Below are positions 1 to 5,406 of a DNA stretch of 7,036 nt, piece after piece. Every line of letters starts with the position of its first letter. Position 1 is the stretch's first letter. Source of the stretch: Candidatus Babelota bacterium. GTDB lineage: Bacteria > JAGOBX01. The translations under genes were made by a program, and so were the position numbers. The notes beneath the pieces are model-generated. The model was given only the letters and a program-made list of their open reading frames with translations, ran no database searches and had not been told where the DNA came from. The stretch lies in contig JAGOBX010000181.1 in NCBI GenBank assembly GCA_017999075.1, forward strand, positions 1 to 7,036, written 5' to 3'.

Positions 1-1348
1 CTTTGTCAAGGTAAGAATAATATGAATTTGGAGATGTTTCAATTAGCTGTTCATTCATCTTATTCGAATATTGGATTATCCGTTTATTAAGATATATATT
101 GATTTTATTTATTAGCTCATTTGAATCAAATGGTTTTAAAAGATAATCATCAGCTCCGGATTCCATTATTTTCAAAGGCCCGCCTTTTGCTGTTATTACT
201 AAAATTGTAACGTTTTCGGTGAGTTTGTTGTTTTTTAATGAATCAATGATTTCATATCCGTCTTTTTCGCTGTCCGGAAGCATTATATCTATAATTGCAA
301 GGCATATTTTTTGTTCTATTATTATTTTATGTATATCAGGAGTTGATTTTGTTAACCAGACTAATTCAATGTTTTTATCTGCAAGAAGATCTTTTATAAA
401 ATTGAAAATTTCAGCATCGTCTTCTATTATCAGAATATTCCGTTTTGCCAGACAGGCATTTGTAATGATTTCAATTCCGAATTCATTGCTTGCAGTAAAA
501 GCAGTTATTGTATTGTTTAATATTTTGATTAATTCTATGGAATCATTGGTTATTTCTGGATAATTTATGGTGGCAGCATTTGCAATTACTGATATTTCTT
601 TTTTTGAATCTTCCGGCAATACATAAATATAATATTTTATTTTTTCTATTATTCTTGACATTGCTATACGTGAATTGAAATCATCCGTTTCAGGAAGCAG
701 GATAATAAACTTGTCAAATGAATATCTTGCAAGATAATCGACTTCACGTAAAGATTTCTTTATTAAGAATGCAAGTTCTGCCATTATTAAATCACAGTAA
801 TACCAACCGATTTCATTTTTTAAATCAGAAAGATTTTTTATATGAATGATTGAAACAGACATTGTGCGTTTATACCTTAAACATTTTAATGTTTCTTCAT
901 TAAATCTTCTGTAAAAGCTTTTGTAATTAGGTATTCCAGTAACGCGATCGATTTGAACATTATTTTTTAACTGAGAGTTTTTAAGAATGGCGAGTTTTAT
1001 ACGGCTGACAAGTTCTGATTTATTTACGGGTTTGTAAATAAAATCTGAGCTGTCGTCAATAAAACTTACAGGAAATTTGTTTATTTTTTCCGGTTCGATT
1101 ACATAAATAACCGGAATCATGTATGATTTTGTAAATATTTGAAGCTCAAAATAAAAGTTATTTAAAAGATCATCATCTATATATTCTGTGACAATTATAT
1201 CTGCAAGTTCATCTATGTATTGAGTAATAGTTAAATCTTCGACAATTTTAAATTTATATACCAAATTTTCCGACAATGTTTCGCTGATAATATCTTTTTC
1301 AGTTAGATTTGATTTGTTATACGGATTTAAATAAAGAATAGTTGTCAT
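1..1348 (-). CDS. Multi-receiver response regulator with degenerate GGDEF domain (N-terminal part, truncated by left window edge)
   Basis: Reading the minus strand from ATG at 1348-1346 gives an uninterrupted frame of 449 codons to the window edge; the stop lies outside. Residues 1-118 look like a receiver that has lost its phosphorylation pocket: NPY stands where the acidic pair belongs and the strand-3 Asp seems replaced by Glu55, while the Lys106-Pro pair is kept. Residues 131-300 match a GGDEF fold, starting with the characteristic DRVTGIPNYKSF (134-145), but the signature is SFDKF (210-214) in place of GGDEF, so diguanylate cyclase activity is unlikely. Residues 303-422 are a canonical receiver: acidic residues Glu309/Asp310/Asp311, phospho-acceptor Asp354 (IIDIMLP), Thr386 and Lys405 (LLKPF). 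About 28 residues follow before the cut, so any output domain is unseen. No Shine-Dalgarno sequence precedes the ATG. The histidine kinase at the right edge could be a partner, but this is only a positional guess. The domain call is strong; the cellular role is unknown. Confidence 0.88.
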   Translation of the reverse strand, partial: MTTILYLNPYNKSNLTEKDIISETLSENLVYKFKIVEDLTITQYIDELADIIVTEYIDDDLLNNFYFELQIFTKSYMIPVIYVIEPEKINKFPVSFIDDSSDFIYKPVNKSELVSRIKLAILKNSQLKNNVQIDRVTGIPNYKSFYRRFNEETLKCLRYKRTMSVSIIHIKNLSDLKNEIGWYYCDLIMAELAFLIKKSLREVDYLARYSFDKFIILLPETDDFNSRIAMSRIIEKIKYYIYVLPEDSKKEISVIANAATINYPEITNDSIELIKILNNTITAFTASNEFGIEIITNACLAKRNILIIEDDAEIFNFIKDLLADKNIELVWLTKSTPDIHKIIIEQKICLAIIDIMLPDSEKDGYEIIDSLKNNKLTENVTILVITAKGGPLKIMESGADDYLLKPFDSNELINKINIYLNKRIIQYSNKMNEQLIETSPNSYYSYLDK

Positions 1349-1401
1349 AAGTATAAAGTTAATTTATTTTTAAACTAAAATTGTCATATTTTATAGATTT
1401 A

Positions 1402-1430
1402 AGAATAAATAATTATTTTTAAATTGTCAA
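1402..1430 (-). promoter_or_regulatory. Predicted sigma-70 promoter of the multi-receiver regulator gene
   Basis: On the minus strand a perfect -35 TTGACA (1430-1425) is separated by exactly 17 bp from TATTCT (1407-1402), a 4/6 match to the -10 consensus. Transcription would start near 1395, giving a leader of roughly 47 nt before the ATG at 1348. It is back to back with the small-RNA promoter on the other strand; the two -35 boxes are 34 bp apart. Confidence 0.6.
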
Positions 1431-1464
1431 TAAAAAAATTTCTAAGGTGAATTGCAATTAAAAC

Positions 1465-1493
1465 TTGACAAAATGTAACTGTTGTAGTATATT
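1465..1493 (+). promoter_or_regulatory. Near-perfect sigma-70 promoter of the predicted small RNA
   Basis: TTGACA (1465-1470, 6/6) is followed after exactly 17 bp by TATATT (1488-1493, 5/6 to TATAAT). It is the best promoter match I saw in the window. Seven to eight bases after the -10 box lies the GGG at 1501 that opens the long terminal stem, which is where initiation is expected. No plus-strand protein gene follows for over 1 kb, so its product should be the RNA at 1501-1588. Confidence 0.75.
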
Positions 1494-1500
1494 AAAATCA

Positions 1501-1588
1501 GGGATAGATAATAAAAATCGGATTCAGATTTAATTATCTGAGCGGTTTTGCCGCCTAAAGCGGCGCATAATATCTATCCCTTTTTTTT
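1501..1588 (+). ncRNA. Predicted free-standing structured small RNA (about 80-88 nt), family unknown
   Basis: Four independent signs define this RNA: a near-consensus promoter just upstream, a start expected at about 1500-1501, a 10-bp perfect pairing between its first bases (GGGATAGATA, 1501-1510) and its last stem bases (TATCTATCCC, 1571-1580), and eight T directly after (1581-1588). Inside the closing stem are two hairpins. TCAGAT/ATCTGA (1524-1529 with 1536-1541) has loop TTAATT. GCCGC/GCGGC (1550-1554 with 1560-1564) has loop CTAAA and can gain two more pairs (1542-1543 with 1565-1566) across a GGTTTT bulge. A competing 4-bp hairpin, 1542-1545 with 1551-1554, uses the same CCGC, so two inner folds are possible. 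The GC-rich inner part stands out from the AT-rich surroundings. There is no ATG inside. I do not recognise it as tRNA, SRP RNA, 6S RNA or a known riboswitch. A trans-acting regulatory RNA is a guess. Confidence 0.7.
1501..1588 (+). terminator. Rho-independent terminator formed by the closing stem of the small RNA
   Basis: The 3' arm TATCTATCCC (1571-1580) pairs perfectly with 1501-1510 and is followed at once by T8 (1581-1588), the classic stem plus U-tract. The enclosed loop of 60 nt is unusually long for a plain terminator, which is why the element reads better as a complete small RNA. On the minus strand the same stem is followed by TGATTTTAAT, so it may also weakly stop transcripts from the SDR gene that ends at 1620. 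Confidence 0.65.
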
Positions 1589-1619
1589 GTAAATTATAAT
1601 TCTGAATTTCTGCAAGAAT

Positions 1620-2570
1620 TTATAAAAGATTATTGTTTATCCAATCCTGATCAATTTCATAAATTTCCGGCGAATAATGATACGCTATTATATTATTTTT
1701 TATATCAAATTTTTGTTTTATATTATTAGGTAAAAACAATTTAATTATTCCATTTAAAGTATTTGCTGTTTTAAAAAAAAATGGATTTAAAAACAATGGA
1801 GCTTTCAAATTCATATTTTGGGCAATTTCTGCATATAACGATTTTACAGATATATTTTTTTTATCAGCAACAATTTTAACGATTGTGTTTGCGTCATTTT
1901 TTAATGCCGTATTATTAAATGCCAGCCCTAAAATTAAATTAATAACAAGATCTGAATGAGCTATATGCCACACACAGTTTTTTTCTGACACCACAATTCT
2001 GTATTTCAATGATTGCATTCTTTTTTTTATAGTGCCGAAATATTTATCATCATCGTAAAGGTATGCGGATCTTAGTATGATTTTATTTATGTCCTTATAA
2101 GACATAATTATTTTTTCTGCTTCAATTTTTGATTTTCCGTATTCATCTTTAGCTGAATAATTAAAATCATTTTTGTATATCTTCTTTTTAGAATTTAGTT
2201 TTTTACCATTTAAAACTGAAACAGAACTGAGATATATTAACTTAGGAATATTGTTTGACTTTACAATTTCACATACATGTTCTGAACCTTCAATGTTTGT
2301 TTTATAAAGCTGTTCAATATCGTCATTTTTATTGTATGAAGCCAGATGTATCATAACATTTATAGTAATATTTTGAGGAATGGAGAAATTATTAATTTCT
2401 CCTGATATAAATATGATATTTTCATGTTTTCTCCAGTATTCAGGAATTTTTTCAGGGGATCTTATAAGCAAAAATAATTTACACGATTTATTTTTAGTGA
2501 AATATTCTATGAATTTATCTATTAATTTTTTACCTAAATATCCGGTAGAACCGGTTATAAAAATGTTCAT
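1620..2570 (-). CDS. Extended short-chain dehydrogenase/reductase (NAD(P)-dependent epimerase / thioester-reductase-like)
   Basis: This 316-residue protein is probably a soluble NAD(P)-dependent oxidoreductase with a Rossmann fold. The N-terminal nucleotide-binding motif TGSTGYLG spans residues 6-13. HLAS (75-78), NIEGSEHV (92-99) and YLSSVSV (113-119) are the usual following blocks of extended SDRs. The catalytic YxxxK is Tyr144/Lys148 (EYGKSK), with SS at 115-116 supplying the active-site Ser. LLIRSP at 34-39 puts an Arg after strand 2, which in this superfamily often goes with NADP(H) and recalls the thioester-reductase (NAD_binding_4) group; sugar-nucleotide epimerase relatives are equally possible, so the substrate is not assignable. 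An in-frame stop at 2591-2589 and the position of the glycine motif fix the start at ATG 2570, although no Shine-Dalgarno sequence is seen and a palindrome abuts it. It is divergent from the hydrogenase operon and shows no clear functional tie to it. Confidence 0.85.
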   Translation of the reverse strand: MNIFITGSTGYLGKKLIDKFIEYFTKNKSCKLFLLIRSPEKIPEYWRKHENIIFISGEINNFSIPQNITINVMIHLASYNKNDDIEQLYKTNIEGSEHVCEIVKSNNIPKLIYLSSVSVLNGKKLNSKKKIYKNDFNYSAKDEYGKSKIEAEKIIMSYKDINKIILRSAYLYDDDKYFGTIKKRMQSLKYRIVVSEKNCVWHIAHSDLVINLILGLAFNNTALKNDANTIVKIVADKKNISVKSLYAEIAQNMNLKAPLFLNPFFFKTANTLNGIIKLFLPNNIKQKFDIKNNIIAYHYSPEIYEIDQDWINNNLL

Positions 2571-2590
2571 AATATAAAATGTTTTATATT
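2571..2590. repeat. 9+9 bp perfect inverted repeat abutting the SDR start codon
   Basis: AATATAAAA (2571-2579) and TTTTATATT (2582-2590) are exact reverse complements with a 2-bp spacer, ending directly at the SDR initiation codon and lying in the only divergent intergenic region between SDR gene and hydrogenase operon. It could be an operator or a leader hairpin, but both arms are entirely A/T in an A/T-rich region, so chance is a real alternative. Confidence 0.4.
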
Positions 2591-2620
2591 AGTGTATGGA
2601 AAAAATCAATATTGAAATTG

Positions 2621-2649
2621 TTGCTTTTTTATTATTTAAGTTGTAAAAT
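2621..2649 (+). promoter_or_regulatory. Candidate promoter of the hydrogenase operon
   Basis: TTGCTT (2621-2626, 3/6 to TTGACA) lies 17 bp before TAAAAT (2644-2649, 5/6 to TATAAT). A start near 2656 would leave a leader of about 32 nt before the GTG at 2688. The -35 box is weak, which could mean an activator is needed or that the true promoter differs; in AT-rich DNA such -10 matches are common. Confidence 0.35.
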
Positions 2650-2673
2650 TTTTTTGAATAAAATTATTTATTT

Positions 2674-2678
2674 AAGGA
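2674..2678 (+). promoter_or_regulatory. Ribosome binding site deciding a GTG start
   Basis: AAGGA, nine bases before GTG at 2688, is the only good Shine-Dalgarno match upstream of the first [2Fe-2S] gene. It supports the GTG as start, which also puts the first ligand Cys at residue 6, as expected for a stand-alone thioredoxin-like ferredoxin. Confidence 0.6.
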
Positions 2679-2687
2679 TTAAAATTT

Positions 2688-2933
2688 GTGAAAATAAAAG
2701 TTTGTCTTGGCACATGCTGCCATTTGCTTGGAAATTATGAAATAATTGAAGTACTTGAGAAAACAGCAAAAAATAATATAAATATTGAATTTTCAGGTGC
2801 TACCTGTTTAAACCATTGCCGGGATTCAGAGTTAAAACCTCCTTTTGTTGAAATAGATGGAGAAATAATTCAAAATGTTAAAGTTGAGGATGTTTTAAAT
2901 TATATAAAATCAAGGGAACTCTCGCAGCAGTAA
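2688..2933 (+). CDS. Thioredoxin-like [2Fe-2S] ferredoxin, NuoE C-terminal-domain type (first copy)
   Basis: An 81-residue single-domain protein, probably a cytoplasmic one-electron carrier holding one [2Fe-2S] cluster. It starts with strand-forming residues leading into VCLGTCCHLLG (5-15), the hallmark CxGTxCHxxG block of the NuoE/HndA thioredoxin-like ferredoxin family. The likely ligands are Cys6 and Cys11 (C-x4-C) and Cys40 and Cys44 (C-x3-C, in ATCLNHC). Cys10 is an extra cysteine next to Cys11. PPFVEIDGE (51-59) forms the typical following strand. Only the ferredoxin domain is present; the helical N-terminal half of full NuoE is missing. It is the first gene of the operon, begins with GTG, and lies 84 bp upstream of the hydrogenase. 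Function as its electron partner, or as a redox-sensing module, is inferred from context. Confidence 0.88.
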   Translation: MKIKVCLGTCCHLLGNYEIIEVLEKTAKNNINIEFSGATCLNHCRDSELKPPFVEIDGEIIQNVKVEDVLNYIKSRELSQQ

Positions 2934-3017
2934 ATTTTTTTATCAATAAAATTAGAAAAAAATATTAGTTATATTATTATATTATATAGCCTGATAGTTT
3001 TGAAATAGGGAAAAAAT

Positions 3018-4472
3018 ATGTTTTATTTTACAGAAATTACAGTAATAAAACGCAGAATACTGAGTTTGTTATGCGAATATTTATTTAACAATGAATATGA
3101 TAAAATACGGGAAATACCATATATAATCAGTAGTTATAAAGATAAACCTTATAGATGCTGCGTATATCATGATAGAGCTATCACATCAGATAGAATTAAA
3201 ATTCTGTTGGGACTTGATGAAAATAAATTTAGAAATGTAAGCTGGAATGACTGCCTCCAATCATCAATAGCTTCAAAAAATAAAATGCCGTTCATTTATG
3301 TTATGACTGAGGCTTGTCATGAATGCCCTCAGAAACGGTATTATATCACTGAAGCGTGTCAGCATTGTGTAGCTCATCCGTGTAAAATGAATTGTCCTAA
3401 AAACGCTATTGAGATACTTTCTAATCGGGCTGTTATTAATGAAGATTTATGCGTTGAATGCAGTTTATGCAGTAAGCTTTGCCCATATCATGCTATAATT
3501 GAAGTCAGCAGGCCATGTGAAAATTCCTGCCCTGTGAATGCAATAAAAACTAATGAATGCGGGATTGCTGAAATTGACGAATCAAAATGTATTCTGTGCG
3601 GAAGATGTATGTTAAGCTGTCCTTTTGGCGCTATAGTTGAAAAAAGTTATGTGAAAGATTTTATATTAGATATAAAAAATGGAATAAAAATAAATGCAGT
3701 TATAGCTCCTTCAATAGTTGGGCAGTTTTCTCCTAAAGCAAATTTAGAACAGATTATTACTGCTTTAAAAAAATGCGGATTACATGAAGTAGTTGAAGCT
3801 GCAGAAGGAGCAGATGCTGCCGGTGATTTGGAAAGTTCTGAAATTCTTCAAATGGATAAACATAATAAAAAATTTCTTACTTCATCTTGTTGCCCTTCTT
3901 TTGTGAATTGTTTGAAAATGCATTATCCTGCTTTAGTTCAAAATATTTCTTCAACTTTGTCTCCGATGCTGATAACTGCGGCAAAATTAAAAACCAAATT
4001 TCCTGAATATAAAACTGTTTTTATTGGTCCATGCATTTCAAAAAAAAAGGAAGCAGAAGAACATAACGAACCATTGATAGATTACGTATTGACTTTTGAA
4101 GAAATTGCCTGCATATTTGCAGCCAAAAAGATTGATGTTTCGTCTCTTGATAAAACAGAGATTCTAAATCCGGCAACGAAGTATGGCAGAGGATTTGGAG
4201 TTTCCGGAGGAGTTATTCAAGCAATAAAATATTTTTTGTTGAAAAAAAACAGCGTATTTAATTTCAATGCAAAACTCATAAATGGAATTAATAAAGAAAC
4301 CTTAAAAATTCTTAAAGGTGCTGCATTCGGTAAAACGGATTTTAATTTTATAGAAGGAATGTGCTGTGAAGACGGATGCATAGGAGGACCGGGCATAGTG
4401 ACGAAACCTCAATTGTCGAAGAAAATATTGAATGAACTGCTGTCAAATTCAGATGATGAAATTAAGATTTAG
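3018..4472 (+). CDS. [FeFe] hydrogenase, group-B type, with N-terminal multi-[4Fe-4S] region
   Basis: A 484-residue cytoplasmic iron-only hydrogenase that interconverts H2 with protons and electrons. The H-cluster motifs are all present: TSSCCPSF (288-295, proton-relay Cys291 and ligand Cys292), GPCISKKKE (337-345, ligand Cys339) and EGMCCEDGCIGGPG (446-459, ligands Cys450 and Cys454). GPC in place of the MPC of classical group A enzymes, and the GGPG ending, point to group B. Upstream are cysteines for several [4Fe-4S] clusters: Cys100/103, Cys114-x2-117-x4-122-x3-126, Cys145-x2-148-x2-151-x3-155, Cys167/171 (RPCENSCP) and Cys191-x2-194-x2-197-x3-201. No [2Fe-2S] plant-type domain is fused; the flanking small proteins may supply that role. 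AGGG at 3007-3010 is a suitable ribosome site. Three stops in frame (TAG TAA TAG, 4470-4478) end it. The ligand set predicts an active enzyme, but whether it makes H2, consumes it or senses it cannot be told from sequence. Asp452 sits where Gly is usual. Confidence 0.95.
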   Translation: MFYFTEITVIKRRILSLLCEYLFNNEYDKIREIPYIISSYKDKPYRCCVYHDRAITSDRIKILLGLDENKFRNVSWNDCLQSSIASKNKMPFIYVMTEACHECPQKRYYITEACQHCVAHPCKMNCPKNAIEILSNRAVINEDLCVECSLCSKLCPYHAIIEVSRPCENSCPVNAIKTNECGIAEIDESKCILCGRCMLSCPFGAIVEKSYVKDFILDIKNGIKINAVIAPSIVGQFSPKANLEQIITALKKCGLHEVVEAAEGADAAGDLESSEILQMDKHNKKFLTSSCCPSFVNCLKMHYPALVQNISSTLSPMLITAAKLKTKFPEYKTVFIGPCISKKKEAEEHNEPLIDYVLTFEEIACIFAAKKIDVSSLDKTEILNPATKYGRGFGVSGGVIQAIKYFLLKKNSVFNFNAKLINGINKETLKILKGAAFGKTDFNFIEGMCCEDGCIGGPGIVTKPQLSKKILNELLSNSDDEIKI

Positions 4473-4490
4473 TAATAGATTATAAAAAAT

Positions 4491-4757
4491 ATGAATTTAA
4501 CGGATAAAAAAGAAAGTTTATATTTATGTGTTGGTTCTGCCTGTCATCATAAAGGCGCGTATTATGTTTTACCGAAATTGACTGAATTGTTAAGTAAAAA
4601 CGGATTTGGAAATAAAATAGAATTGAAAGGTTCATTTTGTCTTGGACCATGCACAGACGGAATAGTTGTAAAGTTTAGAGATAATATGATATTGAAAATT
4701 ACTCCGGAAAATATTGAACAGAAGTTTTTAGATGAAATAATTCCATTGTTAGATTAA
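4491..4757 (+). CDS. Thioredoxin-like [2Fe-2S] ferredoxin, NuoE C-terminal-domain type (second copy)
   Basis: An 88-residue single-domain protein of the same fold as the first gene of the operon but clearly diverged from it. LCVGSACHHKGA (12-23) carries Cys13 and Cys18 (C-x4-C); SFCLGPC (48-54) carries Cys50 and Cys54 (C-x3-C), followed by the strand GIVVKF. These four are the expected [2Fe-2S] ligands. The block ClGpC is closer to canonical NuoE than the CLNHC of the first copy. It starts 18 bp after the hydrogenase stop with no visible Shine-Dalgarno sequence, so translational coupling to the hydrogenase is likely. The two small ferredoxins bracketing the hydrogenase suggest distinct electron routes, for example one to catalysis and one to the PAS protein, but this is inference. 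Confidence 0.88.
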   Translation: MNLTDKKESLYLCVGSACHHKGAYYVLPKLTELLSKNGFGNKIELKGSFCLGPCTDGIVVKFRDNMILKITPENIEQKFLDEIIPLLD

Positions 4758-4821
4758 AATAAACAGTTTAAAATTTTGAATTGACTGTGATTTATTTAAA
4801 ATATTTTTAATTAAAATTCTT

Positions 4822-4827
4822 GAAAGG
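4822..4827 (+). promoter_or_regulatory. Ribosome binding site deciding the PAS protein start
   Basis: GAAAGG ends seven bases before ATG at 4835. A longer frame could open at TTG 4820, but that codon overlaps this site, so 4835 is the better start. Confidence 0.65.
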
Positions 4828-4834
4828 TAAAAAA

Positions 4835-5344
4835 ATGGAGAAACTTCATAAAACGTTATGGGAACTTTTATGGGATTATGATCCCAATGGACTTATAGTT
4901 GCAGACAGCAGCACTTTTAAAATAAAAATAGTTAATCCTTCGTTTTGCAGAATGTTCAGTCAAACCAGAGAAAATATTATTGGTAAAAATATTTCTGAAA
5001 TACTTAATAATGAATCTGATTTTAAAAAAGTATGTATAGAAAATATTGTTATCCATGGCAAAGAAGCCAATTATCCTGAGTTAAAATTATATGTCAAACA
5101 ATTGATTTTTAAAATTCCTGATGAAAATATTGTGGCGTGTATAATGGTGGATATTTCTGCTGAATACGCTCACAATCTTGATATGATGAGGTTAAAAGAA
5201 GAAACAATAGAAAAAGTAAATAAGGTCGTAGACAAACAAATGAAGGTTGCTCAGGAAATTGCCGGATTGCTCGGAGAAACAACCGCAGAAACAAAATCAA
5301 GCTTGTTGAAACTTATAGCAATGTTGAAAAAAGATATAGTTTAA
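4835..5344 (+). CDS. Small PAS-domain protein of the hydrogenase-associated type
   Basis: A 169-residue soluble protein with one PAS domain (about 12-108) and a helical tail, lacking any kinase, HTH or cyclase domain. PAS signatures are GLIVADSSTFKIKIVNPSF (19-37), the IIGKNISEIL block (48-57) and the closing strand VACIMVDIS (100-108). No transmembrane segment is seen. After a charged linker helix (109-135) comes AQEIAGLLGETTAETK (139-154), which I recognise as the conserved ending of short PAS proteins found next to group B hydrogenases and SpoIIE phosphatases; it may be the docking element for the phosphatase. Cysteines at 38, 67 and 102 lie within the PAS domain, with no obvious cluster motif, so the ligand (flavin, heme, Fe-S or none) is open. 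The gene lies 77 bp after the second ferredoxin and 62 bp before the phosphatase. It likely passes a redox or H2 signal to the phosphatase; this is inferred. Confidence 0.82.
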   Translation: MEKLHKTLWELLWDYDPNGLIVADSSTFKIKIVNPSFCRMFSQTRENIIGKNISEILNNESDFKKVCIENIVIHGKEANYPELKLYVKQLIFKIPDENIVACIMVDISAEYAHNLDMMRLKEETIEKVNKVVDKQMKVAQEIAGLLGETTAETKSSLLKLIAMLKKDIV

Positions 5345-5395
5345 TTTTAAAACTGCAATTGATTAAAAAAAATTGTTGTAACAACATAAAAAACC

Positions 5396-5399
5396 GGAA
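5396..5399 (+). promoter_or_regulatory. Ribosome binding site deciding the phosphatase start
   Basis: GGAA lies seven bases before ATG at 5407. The frame is open from TTG at 5359, but the extra 16 residues are Asn/Lys-rich and lack a ribosome site, and the family pattern (SLKKTDEELCGD shortly after the N-terminus) fits the ATG at 5407. Confidence 0.5.
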
Positions 5400-5406
5400 T
5401 TTAAAA

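Noticed and set aside
219-563. Plus-strand open frame of 114 codons
   Set aside because: It is antisense to the receiver domain of the minus-strand regulator, which has clear motifs; the plus-strand product shows no domain and no ribosome site.
1555-1560. CCTAA loop of the small RNA as an anti-Shine-Dalgarno seed for the hydrogenase mRNA (AATAGGG near 3005-3010)
   Set aside because: Only about four consecutive base pairs can form, which is too few to claim a target.
1501-1588. The structured RNA as SRP RNA, 6S RNA or a tRNA-like gene
   Set aside because: It lacks the conserved SRP apical motif, is far shorter than 6S RNA, and has no cloverleaf or CCA end.
2380-2577. Plus-strand open frame of 65 codons
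   Set aside because: It lies wholly over the N-terminal Rossmann region of the SDR gene on the other strand, has no recognisable domain and no promoter.
2952-2980. Possible internal promoter TTAGAA-N17-TATTAT before the hydrogenase gene
   Set aside because: The -35 is only 4/6 and the stretch is almost pure A/T, where such matches arise by chance; the upstream gene is close enough for read-through.
4763-4809. TTGACT at 4781 and an ACAGT/ACTGT dyad before the PAS gene, as promoter or attenuator
   Set aside because: No -10 box lies at a proper distance from the -35-like hexamer, and the 5-6 bp hairpin has no T-tract after it.
4868-5300. Two minus-strand open frames (4868-5056 and 5109-5300)
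   Set aside because: Both are antisense shadows of the PAS gene, low in complexity and without start signals.
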